Assembly: GCF_001651855.1 (NCBI RefSeq)
Contig: NZ_LNQC01000049.1
Coordinates: 248,001-312,000 of the forward strand
DNA: 64,000 bases
Source of the DNA: Sinorhizobium americanum
GTDB taxonomy: Bacteria; Pseudomonadota; Alphaproteobacteria; Rhizobiales; Rhizobiaceae
Direction of reading: 5' to 3'
The position numbers were made by a program, and so were the translations under genes. Under the pieces are notes generated by a model that saw only the letters and a list, made by a program, of their open reading frames with translations, was not told the origin of the DNA and did no database searches. This document shows positions 53,270 through 61,200 of the stretch, in pieces (positions within the stretch are counted from its first letter, which is position 1; the number at the start of each line of letters is the position of its first letter).

Positions 53270-53285
53270 GTTGACAGGTGTCAAC
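53270..53285. promoter_or_regulatory. parS-like palindrome of a second type, site 3 (one central mismatch)
   Basis: GTTGACAGGTGTCAAC matches sites 1 and 2 in 15 of 16 positions; only the centre (GG instead of GC) breaks the symmetry. It is 106 bp from site 2, centre to centre, and 173 bp before the DUF1612/HTH gene. Confidence 0.55.
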
Positions 53286-53457
53286 TTGATCAGCGGCCGG
53301 TGTTCGCCGCCTCAAGGGCCGTGCAAGCTCGTGAATAGGCCATTGGCCAGCCGGCGCCTGCCGATTGACGAAATTCCAGTGGGCAACGTCGCCTCACCCT
53401 GTGACGGAAAGAAATCGCGTGTTAGCTTCCGTTTCAGCGAAAGGCTTCGTCTTTTTA

Positions 53458-54609
53458 ATGAGATATGAAACACCCGATCCGCTTCATCCAGCACTGCTTC
53501 CGGGCCTGATCGCCGCGGAGGACGGGCTTGCCCGGCTCGATGAACGCGCCGCCCGCCATGCCGTTGCCGAGGGGTTTCGCGAACGCGGACAGTTCTTCGA
53601 CGCGGCGGCGGCTCTCTGGGTAGCAGGCGAACTCGTCCATGTCGAGGATCTCGTTTTACACGATTCGCACATGGATGCGCGAGCGCCTTCTCACGAATTG
53701 ACGATCGCCCATGGCGTGCTGCGGGCGCGGCGCCGCCTGGAACTGGCCGAGCCCGGCTGGGCATTGACCTTGCCGGGCATGAATGCGCTGAGGGGAGAGC
53801 AGGGCGGCGTCGCCGCGGATGACGGGTATCCGGAGCCGCCAAACGCCCGGCCGAGCGCCGACGCGGTGTCCGAACGTGCGGATGATCGTGATGAAAATCC
53901 GCTCGCCGACGAGTTCGCCGAACTCGATGCGGCAATCGCCCGGTCGCAGCGGCTTCTGGATTTCCACGCCGGCAGCCTCCCCGAGCCCGCCCCCACCTTG
54001 TCGGCGGAGAGGGCGGTAGCGGAACCGACCGGCCAGCTTGGCCTGCTTTTCGACGAGGAATGGGACGAGGGGGCGCGGCTCGATGCCTGGCGCGGCGTGC
54101 TCGCCGCTGCCGATCAGCTGCCCGCCGGCCTCGGCGCCGCCATCCTCTTCGACGCCTGGGAGCGGATCGAGCCGCTGCGCCGCCAGCATTGGCTCGGCTC
54201 GCTGCTCGTCGGCGCCTATCTGCGGTATCGCGGCAAGGTCGCCTCGCATGTGCTGGCCTTCAACACCGGGCTGAAGACCATCCGCCACGAGCGGCGTCGC
54301 TCGAAGGACCGGCTCACGCGCCTCAGCGCCTTTCTCGAGGCGATGGCGATGACCGCCGATCTCGGGCTGAAGGAGCTCGACCGGCTGTCGCTCGCCAGGA
54401 CACAGATGGAGATGCGGATCAAGGACCGGCGCTCCAATAGCAACCTGCCCGGGCTGATCGATCTCGTGCTTTCCCGGCCGGTGGTCTCGACGGCGATGAT
54501 CGCCCGGCATCTCGGCGTCACCCAGCGCGGCGCGCTCAATCTCGTGCGCGAACTCGGCGTGCGCGAGATTACGGGCAGGGGACGCTATCGCGGCTGGGGG
54601 GTTATTTGA
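53458..54609 (+). CDS. DUF1612 / HTH_13-type rhizobial DNA-binding protein
   Basis: A 383-residue protein of a family common on rhizobial plasmids (RHE_PE00014-like). It has an N-terminal conserved region (DPLHPALLPGLIAAEDGLAR, then LVHVEDLVLHDSHMDARAP), a variable acidic middle, and a C-terminal region ending in a helix-turn-helix (STAMIARHLGVTQRGALNLV) with a small wing (ITGRGRYRGWGVI). The function is unknown. ATG 53458 matches the start of relatives as I recall them; the frame is open to 53365. Three parS-like palindromes lie upstream, two within 300 bp, so binding to them is a testable idea. Confidence 0.65.
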   Translation: MRYETPDPLHPALLPGLIAAEDGLARLDERAARHAVAEGFRERGQFFDAAAALWVAGELVHVEDLVLHDSHMDARAPSHELTIAHGVLRARRRLELAEPGWALTLPGMNALRGEQGGVAADDGYPEPPNARPSADAVSERADDRDENPLADEFAELDAAIARSQRLLDFHAGSLPEPAPTLSAERAVAEPTGQLGLLFDEEWDEGARLDAWRGVLAAADQLPAGLGAAILFDAWERIEPLRRQHWLGSLLVGAYLRYRGKVASHVLAFNTGLKTIRHERRRSKDRLTRLSAFLEAMAMTADLGLKELDRLSLARTQMEMRIKDRRSNSNLPGLIDLVLSRPVVSTAMIARHLGVTQRGALNLVRELGVREITGRGRYRGWGVI

Positions 54610-54657
54610 CGTCCCGCGCCTCGAGTATACTGCTTTCAAGTTCAGTCACGCGACGGC

Positions 54658-54790
54658 ACCCCCTCATCACAGTGCTTGTCACAGCAGCGCCGCGCCTGCG
54701 GCGCGCAAGAGCCTTCCAGCCAAGGACTTGGCTGGCTGGATTCCTGTGACGAGCACAGGAATGAGGTGCTAAGGTGAAGCCCTACCGTAC
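54658..54790 (+). repeat. Rhizobial intergenic repeat B, long copy
   Basis: Blocks CCCTCATCACAGTGCTTGTC, GCGCCGCGCC/GGCGCGC, CCAGCCAAG and CTTGGCTGG (dyad), CCTGTGACGAGCACAGGAAT and GTGAAGCCCTACCGTAC make a mosaic of short dyads. Parts recur in condensed, inverted form at 8387-8440. It lies between the DUF1612 gene and a convergent small gene; no coding potential is seen. Confidence 0.5.
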
Positions 54791-54832
54791 CGCAACCGAC
54801 GAGCTCGCTGCACGCCGGGCGCCGCCGGCAAA

Positions 54833-55333
54833 CTACTTCCGCTGCAGATTGATCTCGCTGGTGACGACCCGGTTGCCGGAGCGCGGATCGACGTCGACGG
54901 TCACGAGCTTCATGCCGTTGTCGCCCACCTTCTGCAGCGTCAGGTTGGCGCGGCGGTCGCCGTTCACCTCGCGCGCCCAATGGATGGTGAGGTTGATGGC
55001 GCTGCCGCGCCGCTTGCCGGTGAGGGTCGACTTGCGGCCGCTCGGCCCGACATAGGTGCCGCTATAGTTGACACCGGTAAACTGAAGGTCGGCGCCGATC
55101 GAGCGCGAGACGACGATCAGGCCGCGACACGTGCCGCGCATCGATAGGGCGGCCTCGGTCGCTTGCGAATCGAAGTTGCAGGAGACGTTGATCGGCGTCC
55201 TGTCGACACGAACCCTCACCATGCCGCCGCCGGTCCACTGCCCCTCCAGCGATCCGAGAAAGGCCGATTCGTCGGCCTGAGCCGCGCCCGCAGAAAGGGA
55301 CAGCATGGCTGCGACGAGTAGATGTCTGATCAT
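54833..55333 (-). CDS. Exported hypothetical protein
   Basis: A 166-residue protein with a signal peptide (cleaved after AQA, about residue 20). The mature part is basic, beta-rich and contains two Cys (SCNF and GTCRG) that may form a disulfide. ATG 55333 has GGGGGAGG upstream. The function is unknown; I recognise no enzyme motif. The phrases EGQWTGGGMVRVR and SGTYVGPSGR suggest a beta-barrel of the calycin or YbaY sort, but this is weak. Confidence 0.55.
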   Translation of the reverse strand: MIRHLLVAAMLSLSAGAAQADESAFLGSLEGQWTGGGMVRVRVDRTPINVSCNFDSQATEAALSMRGTCRGLIVVSRSIGADLQFTGVNYSGTYVGPSGRKSTLTGKRRGSAINLTIHWAREVNGDRRANLTLQKVGDNGMKLVTVDVDPRSGNRVVTSEINLQRK

Positions 55334-55516
55334 CGGTGATTGCCTCCCCCATCGTCCGAGGCCGGACGCGTTTCCCATCCGATCCAACGCACTGCCTGCT
55401 AGGAAGTTCCCGTCGCAGCGATACTAACATCGACCGCCGCGAGGCAGGACACAGCTTTAGGGAGATGGTCGAGCGGTAGGTCCCGCAACCGCCCGGAAGT
55501 GGTTCTGCGGCCGCGC

Positions 55517-56380
55517 TTAGCTCGCGAATTTCTTCGCGCCGGCAACGCAGCCGACGATCGCCAGCGTAGCGACAAGCATCGTCCAGCTCACCGTTTCGCC
55601 GAGAAGGGTCGCCGCCAAGGCCAGCCCGAAGAAGGGCTGCAGCAATTGCAGCTGGCCGACGGCGACGATGCCGCCCTGGACGAGGCCGCGATACCAGAAG
55701 ATGAAGCCGACCAGCATCGAGAAGACGGAGACATAGCCGAGGCCGAGCCAGGAGGCGGGGCGCAAGTCGCCGAAGCTCGGCGGCAGGGTGGCAAGCGCCA
55801 GCCCGAGCATCACGGGCAGCGACAGCACGAGCGCCCAGGAAATGACCTGCCAGCCGCCGAGCTTGCGCGACAGCTTCGCCCCTTCCGCATAGCCGAGACC
55901 GCAGGCGAGAATGGCGGCCAGCATCAAGAGGTCGCCGACCGGCGAGGCCGAAAACTCCTGGCGCAGCGCAAAGCCGACGACGATGGCGCTGCCGAGGCCG
56001 GAAAACAACCAGAAGGCCAGCCGCGGCCGCTCGCCGCCGCGCAGCACGCCGAAGATCGCGGTTGCGAGCGGCAGCAGTCCGACGAAGACGATCGAGTGGG
56101 CGGAGGTCACGTGCTTCAGCGCCAGCGCCGTCAGCAGCGGGAAGCCGACGACGACGCCGAGCGAGACGATGCCGAGCGGCAGCAGATCGCCACGCTCGGG
56201 CCGCCTCTCGCGGAAGGCGACGAGCAGTCCGAAGGCGAGCAGCCCGGCAATCGTCGCGCGCGCCACCGTCAGGAAGATCGGCTCGAAATCCATCACCGCG
56301 ATTCGCGTCGCCGGCAGCGAGCCCGAGAAAATCAATACGCCCGCCATGCCGTTCATCCAGCCGCTCGTGATCCTGTCCAT
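55517..56380 (-). CDS. EamA-family (DMT superfamily) transporter
   Basis: A 287-residue inner-membrane protein with ten predicted helices in two repeats (ARATIAGLLAFGLL and LQLLQPFFGLALAATLLGE are the paired family motifs). AAAGGAG precedes ATG 56380; a longer frame to 56410 is not needed. It is divergent from a MocR-type regulator with a 113-bp gap, a pairing often seen for amino-acid or metabolite exporters. Substrate unknown. Confidence 0.78.
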   Translation of the reverse strand: MDRITSGWMNGMAGVLIFSGSLPATRIAVMDFEPIFLTVARATIAGLLAFGLLVAFRERRPERGDLLPLGIVSLGVVVGFPLLTALALKHVTSAHSIVFVGLLPLATAIFGVLRGGERPRLAFWLFSGLGSAIVVGFALRQEFSASPVGDLLMLAAILACGLGYAEGAKLSRKLGGWQVISWALVLSLPVMLGLALATLPPSFGDLRPASWLGLGYVSVFSMLVGFIFWYRGLVQGGIVAVGQLQLLQPFFGLALAATLLGETVSWTMLVATLAIVGCVAGAKKFAS

Positions 56381-56453
56381 GCCATGCTCCTTTCGCCCCA
56401 ATCGGCCCATCTCTATCGGCTGAGGCGGCTGGCGCTGCCAGAGACGGTGGAGT

Positions 56454-56471
56454 ACAGTTGCGCCGAACTGT
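56454..56471. promoter_or_regulatory. Inverted repeat between the EamA and MocR genes
   Basis: ACAGTT-N6-AACTGT (56454-56459 / 56466-56471) is a perfect inverted repeat in the divergent promoter region, 23 bp before the MocR start. It is the likely binding site of the MocR protein. Confidence 0.5.
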
Positions 56472-56493
56472 CATGTAGAAGGAACCGGTACGG

Positions 56494-57894
56494 ATGAGAC
56501 CGCAGACTGTCGACGCCGACGGCGAGACGCTGATCGCAAGGGTGATGGCGACGATCAGGAACCGGATTGCCGGCCGCAGCCTGACGCCCGGCGCGAAGCT
56601 GCCGTCGATCCGCGGCTTCGCGACGAGCCTCAAGGTTTCGAAGTCGACCGTGGTGGAGGCCTATGAGCGGCTGGCGGCGGAGGGGTTGATCCGCTCGCGA
56701 CCGGGCTCCGGCTTCTTCGTCGCCGCGCCGCTGGCGCCCTTGTCGCTCGCCGAAATCGGCCCGCAGGTAGAACGCGAGGTCGATCCCCTATGGATCTCGC
56801 GGCAGGCGCTCGAGGCGGACGGCGACTTCTTGAAGCCCGGCTGCGGCTGGCTGCCGGCCCAATGGATGCCGGAAGAGGGACTGCGCCGGGCCTTGCGGAC
56901 GGTCGCGCGGGCAAGTGCCTCGACGCTCGTCGACTACGGTCCGCCGCTCGGATTGCTGCCGCTGCGCGCGCTCCTCGCCCGCCGGCTGGCGCAGCACGGC
57001 ATCGAGGCCTCGCCGGAGCAGATCATGCTGACGGAGTCCGGCACCCAGGCGATCGACCTCCTCTGCCGCTTCCTTGTCGAGCCGGGCGAAACTGTGCTCG
57101 TCGACGATCCGTGCTACTTCAATTTTCATGCGCTGCTCCGGGCGCATCAGGCAAAAATCGTCGGCATTCCCAATACGCCGGCCGGGCCGGACATCGAGCG
57201 CTTCGCCGCGGCGCTCGAAGAACACCGGCCGCGCCTCTACATCACCAATTCCGCCCTCCACAATCCGACCGGCGCGACGCTCTCGCCGCTTGTCGCCCAC
57301 CGCCTGTTGAAGCTCGCCGACCAGGCGGGGCTGACGATCGTCGAGGACGACATCTTCGCCGATTTCGAGGAGGCGCCGGCACCGCGGCTCGCCGCCTTCG
57401 ACGGGCTCGAGCGGGTCGTGCATATCGGCAGCTTCTCGAAGTCGCTGTCGGCGGCGGTGCGCTGCGGTTTCATCGCCGCGCCGCGCCAATGGATCGAGCC
57501 GCTCGCCGACCTGAAGATCGCCACCAGTTTCGGCGGTCCCGGATTTGCCGCCGAGCTGGTGCTGACGCTGTTGAAGGACGGCAGCTATCGCAAGCACATG
57601 GAGACGGTGCGGCAGCGATTGTCACGGGCGATGGCCGAGACGATCGGAAGGCTCCGGGCGCTCGACATTGAGCCCTGGATCGAGCCGCAGGCCGGCATGT
57701 TCGTCTGGTGCCGCCTGCCGGACGGTATCGATGCGGCGGAGCTCGCGAGAAGGGCGCTTGCCAGAAACATCGTGCTCGCCCCCGGCAATGTCTTCAGCCA
57801 GGCGCAGACGGCCGGCAATTTCCTGCGCTTCAACGTGGCACAGTGCGAGGACGAGCGGCTGTTTCGCGAGTTGTCGGCTCTTCTGCGCCGGTAA
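56494..57894 (+). CDS. MocR-family regulator (GntR domain fused to class I aminotransferase)
   Basis: A 466-residue fusion. The GntR winged helix covers about 10-75 (RNRIAGRSLTPGAKLPSIRG, VSKSTVVEAYERLAAEGL); the rest is an aminotransferase fold with the PLP Lys in GSFSKSLSAAVRCGF (about residue 313). MocR proteins use PLP-bound amino compounds as effectors. It probably controls the divergent EamA exporter through the inverted repeat at 56454. Its 3' end overlaps the convergent MscS gene by 65 bp. Confidence 0.8.
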   Translation: MRPQTVDADGETLIARVMATIRNRIAGRSLTPGAKLPSIRGFATSLKVSKSTVVEAYERLAAEGLIRSRPGSGFFVAAPLAPLSLAEIGPQVEREVDPLWISRQALEADGDFLKPGCGWLPAQWMPEEGLRRALRTVARASASTLVDYGPPLGLLPLRALLARRLAQHGIEASPEQIMLTESGTQAIDLLCRFLVEPGETVLVDDPCYFNFHALLRAHQAKIVGIPNTPAGPDIERFAAALEEHRPRLYITNSALHNPTGATLSPLVAHRLLKLADQAGLTIVEDDIFADFEEAPAPRLAAFDGLERVVHIGSFSKSLSAAVRCGFIAAPRQWIEPLADLKIATSFGGPGFAAELVLTLLKDGSYRKHMETVRQRLSRAMAETIGRLRALDIEPWIEPQAGMFVWCRLPDGIDAAELARRALARNIVLAPGNVFSQAQTAGNFLRFNVAQCEDERLFRELSALLRR

Positions 57895-59173
57895 CCTCGG
57901 ACGGCGTCTTGATGATGATCTCGCGATGCGGGTAGGGGATCGAAATGCCGGCTGCCTTGAAGGCGTCCCAAATCGCCATGAGGACTTCGCCGCGAATATT
58001 GGTGAGCCCGTTGGCCGGATCGGAGATCCAGAACCGCAGCTTGAAATCGAGCGACGATTCCCCGAAACCCGTCATCCAGCAGACCGGCTGGGCATAGGCG
58101 CTGGCGACCCGCGGGATCGATTTGACGGCGTCGATGGCGATCCGCGCAACCTCATGTGGATCGCTGTCATAGGAGGTTCCGAAACTCACCTCGATACGGA
58201 CATAGTCGCTGGAAAACGACCAGTTCACCACCTGCTGGGAAATGAAGTCCTCGTTGGGGATGAGATATTCCTTGCCGTCGCGGGTGATGACGGAGACGAA
58301 GCGGGAGCGCAGGTCGCGGATCGAGCCGAAGGTTTCCCCAAGCGTGATCGTGTCGCCCGGCTTGATCGACTTGTCGAGCAGGATGATGATCCCGGAGATG
58401 AAGTTCGACACCACCTTCTGCAGGCCGAAGCCGATGCCGACGCCGACGGCGCCGGAAAAGACGGTGAGCGCCGTCAGATCGATCCCGGTCGCCGACAGCG
58501 CGATCATGCCGGCAAGCACGATGAGCCCGATCTTGATCAGCTTGCTGATCAGCACCTTCAGCGACGGCGTCAGGTCGGCGGATTTCTGAATCCAGTTCGA
58601 CGACATGTTGCCGGTGAGAACGGCGAGCCAGATCATTGCGGCGGAGAGCACGATCGCCTTCAGTACGAGCAGCAGCGAAAGGCGAACGGCACCGAGATTG
58701 ACGGCGGCATTGTCGAGCGCCGTCAGCACCGGGCGATCCAGCCCGAGCGCGTAAAGCGCGAAGTAGAGCCAGCCAAGGACGGCGACGACGCGCGCCAGCG
58801 TCTGGTTGCGGATGATGCGGGTCAGGACCGCGATGATGAACCAGGCGGCGACGAGGGTCAGCACCGTGCCCACCAGCCAGCGATAGGACGGCCAGCCGTA
58901 GCGCGACAGCATGACATCGGCGATCCACAGCCAGACGATCAGGAACAGCCATTTGAGCCGCCGCATGAAGGCGATGATGACGCGCAGCAGGTCCGGGTTT
59001 CCCCTGATCATACGGGCGCGGGCTTCGAGCGCCGGCTCTAGGCGCTTGGCGAGCAGGCCGCAAGCGAAATAGCCGATGACGATCACGGCGCACTGATAGA
59101 GCATCCACTCGTTGAGCACGAACCTCTGGAGCGACGCCGCGGTGACGTTGATGGTCTCGACGAAATCCATCAT
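57830..59173 (-). CDS. Small-conductance mechanosensitive channel (MscS family)
   Basis: A 447-residue membrane protein with about five or six N-terminal helices and the MscS core: the pore helix AVGVGIGFGLQKVVSNFISG and the beta domain beginning LLDKSIKPGDTI. It is larger than E. coli MscS (286 residues) because of extra N-terminal helices. It releases solutes on hypo-osmotic shock. The last 21 codons overlap the end of the MocR gene on the other strand. ATGs at 59173 and 59170 are equivalent. Confidence 0.82.
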   Translation of the reverse strand: MMDFVETINVTAASLQRFVLNEWMLYQCAVIVIGYFACGLLAKRLEPALEARARMIRGNPDLLRVIIAFMRRLKWLFLIVWLWIADVMLSRYGWPSYRWLVGTVLTLVAAWFIIAVLTRIIRNQTLARVVAVLGWLYFALYALGLDRPVLTALDNAAVNLGAVRLSLLLVLKAIVLSAAMIWLAVLTGNMSSNWIQKSADLTPSLKVLISKLIKIGLIVLAGMIALSATGIDLTALTVFSGAVGVGIGFGLQKVVSNFISGIIILLDKSIKPGDTITLGETFGSIRDLRSRFVSVITRDGKEYLIPNEDFISQQVVNWSFSSDYVRIEVSFGTSYDSDPHEVARIAIDAVKSIPRVASAYAQPVCWMTGFGESSLDFKLRFWISDPANGLTNIRGEVLMAIWDAFKAAGISIPYPHREIIIKTPSEVTGAEEPTTRETAARPRTVPR

Positions 59174-59519
59174 CTTTGTCTTCGCAATTCTTGTGCTGCC
59201 TGTTCCGGTACGAGGCCAGGGCAGGGAACAAGCGGCGGCCGTCGGGCGCCCTGAAAAGGCGCACTGCGCAGACATATAACCAATCGGGCAGGGGATTTGT
59301 TCAATTGGGCGATCGGTGTGGCAGCAGCACTTGGGGCGTCTCTCGAAAGAGAGAGTCCATCGTCCACGCAGCAGCGGCTCGAACCCGGGTGTCCAACCCC
59401 CTCTGAGGGTTCGCCTCTGCCACCCCCAAAAGTGCGCCGACTGTCATCCGCCTGTCATCGTCCGGTGATGTTTATCCGGAACGCAACTTCCTCGGAATCG
59501 CGGGTCGTTAACCGGGTAA
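59174..59519. other. Divergent intergenic region MscS-GT2
   Basis: This 346-bp gap holds a hairpin with a GAAA tetraloop (TCTCTC/GAGAGA, 59339-59344 / 59349-59354) and a dyad AACCC/GGGTT (59395-59399 / 59407-59411). No gene is supported. It must contain the promoters of both flanking genes, but no convincing -35/-10 pair was found. Confidence 0.4.
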
Positions 59520-60677
59520 ATGATGCTGATATTGTTCGCCGCCGGTGCATTCCTGGCCATCAATCTCTTGAGCCTGATGATTGCGGGCTGGCGCATCTGG
59601 CCCCGCCTCGGCCCTCAGCCTCGCACGACCTATCGCCCTCCCGTCTCCATTGTGGTCCCGCTCTGCGGCCGCGAGGAATTTTCCCGCGAGACGCTCGAGA
59701 GCGCGTTTCGGCTGGATTGGCCGAACTACGAAATCCTCTTCTGCGTCGCCGACGCGAAGGATGCGGTGATCCCGCTGGTCGAGGACGTCCGCCGGCGCCA
59801 CCCGGGCATTCCCGCGGCCATTCTCGTTGGCGACGACCGGATCAGCGCCAATCCGAAGCTGAACAATTGCGTCAAGGGCTGGACTGCGGCCGCGCATGAA
59901 TGGGTGGTTCTCGCCGACTCGAACGTCCTGATGCCGGCCGATTATCTCATCCGGCTGATGGCGGCGTGGCGGTCGGACTCCGGGCTGATCTGCTCGACCC
60001 CGCTCGGCTCACGCCCGAATGGCTTCTGGGCCGAGGTCGAATGCGCCTTCCTCAATGCCCACCAGGCGCGCTGGCAATATGCCGGCGAGGCGCTGGGCTT
60101 CGGCTTCGCGCAGGGCAAGAGCATGCTCTGGCGCAAGAGCATGCTCGATGCCAATGGCGGCATCCAGGCGCTGGCGGCGGAGATCGCCGAGGACGCGGCC
60201 GCAACGAAGCTGGTGAGAAGCCTCGGCCTGAAGGTGCACCTCGTTTCCGCGCCGTTCGACCAGCCGCTCGGCACGAGGACGTTCCGCGAGGTATGGGCCC
60301 GGCAATGCCGCTGGGCGCGGCTGCGGCGTGTCACCTTTCCGCAGTTCTTCGCGCCGGAAGTTCTGGCCGGCATCGTGCCGCCGCTCCTCATGTCGGCGAT
60401 CGCCGCCGTCGCGGCAGGCCACAGCCTGCCTGCCATCGCCGCTCTTGTCGTCACCGCCGCCTACCTGCCGGAATTCTTGCTCGTCCATCGCAAGAACTGG
60501 CATCTCTCCCGCTGGTCGCTCGCCGCCATGCTCACGCGCGACCTGCTGCTGCCGATCATCTGGATCCGCAGCTGGCTCGCCGGCAGCGCCGACTGGCGCG
60601 GCAACAGGATGTCGATCGGCTCGCAGGAGTCGCGGTTGGAACCGGGTGAGTTGCAGTCCCTGGTGGGGACGTTGTAG
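59520..60677 (+). CDS. Ceramide glucosyltransferase-like GT2/GT21 enzyme
   Basis: A 385-residue membrane glycosyltransferase with one N-terminal helix and two or three C-terminal helices. The D,D,D,(Q/R)xxRW pattern is visible: FCVADAKD, VVLADSNVLMP, AEIAEDAAATKL and RQCRWARLRR. This pattern and the topology resemble bacterial glucosylceramide synthases and HpnI. It would act at the inner membrane on a lipid acceptor. ATG 59520 and 59523 are equivalent. It is monocistronic. Confidence 0.72.
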   Translation: MMLILFAAGAFLAINLLSLMIAGWRIWPRLGPQPRTTYRPPVSIVVPLCGREEFSRETLESAFRLDWPNYEILFCVADAKDAVIPLVEDVRRRHPGIPAAILVGDDRISANPKLNNCVKGWTAAAHEWVVLADSNVLMPADYLIRLMAAWRSDSGLICSTPLGSRPNGFWAEVECAFLNAHQARWQYAGEALGFGFAQGKSMLWRKSMLDANGGIQALAAEIAEDAAATKLVRSLGLKVHLVSAPFDQPLGTRTFREVWARQCRWARLRRVTFPQFFAPEVLAGIVPPLLMSAIAAVAAGHSLPAIAALVVTAAYLPEFLLVHRKNWHLSRWSLAAMLTRDLLLPIIWIRSWLAGSADWRGNRMSIGSQESRLEPGELQSLVGTL

Positions 60678-61200
60678 CGAGTGGGCGCCGGTCAGAAGCA
60701 CCCGGGAAATGTGGTTCAGTCGGGCGTAGTCGGCGGGCAATTTCCTCTTCGTCCTTTTTCAACGCGGCGTAGCGGGAGGCTGGACGGCTGTCCCGGAGTT
60801 ATGAGGGGAAGCGGCAGCTTGCGGCCCCAATGCAGACATTTGCGATCAAAGCCTTCAACTGCCGCTTAGCGCCGTCATATCGGTCGTTCAGCAGAGCTAA
60901 GCCATTCCCCGAAAGCTGTCATCCTGCAGGCCACACCAGGGTGCGAAGCGCGAGAAGGCGACGCTCAGCAGCCTCCCCCTGAAGACCAGAGATTCTCGAA
61001 CACCACGCACTCCCGTCCGGGTCCACCGGCGCAAGCGCTGTCGCATTGCTTCGGTCTCGAGGCTCGCCTCGCCTCTTCCGCGTCACTGGCCGAATGCCGG
61101 CGATATTCGGGGCAAAATACCAAAAACGCAGCTGCAGTCGGTGCATTCTGCGGCACCAGTCGAAGATACTGCTAGCTCTCATTGATTTGCCGAGGTCCCT
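60678..61200. other. Intergenic region upstream of the FAD oxidoreductase gene
   Basis: A 523-bp stretch in which I see no supported gene, RNA or strong dyad. Short open frames here are fragmentary, lack ribosome-binding sites and show no recognisable domain. The promoter of the downstream two-gene unit presumably lies near its right end. Confidence 0.4.

Noticed and set aside
55064-55079. GTTGACACCGGTAAAC as a possible further parS-like site
   Set aside because: It lacks the central GC and is not a palindrome beyond the outer triplets; it also lies inside a coding region.
59370-59420. tRNA-like T-arm (GGGTTCGAGCC on the minus strand)
   Set aside because: No acceptor stem, D-arm or anticodon arm can be built around it; the matching stem of the T-arm is not formed.
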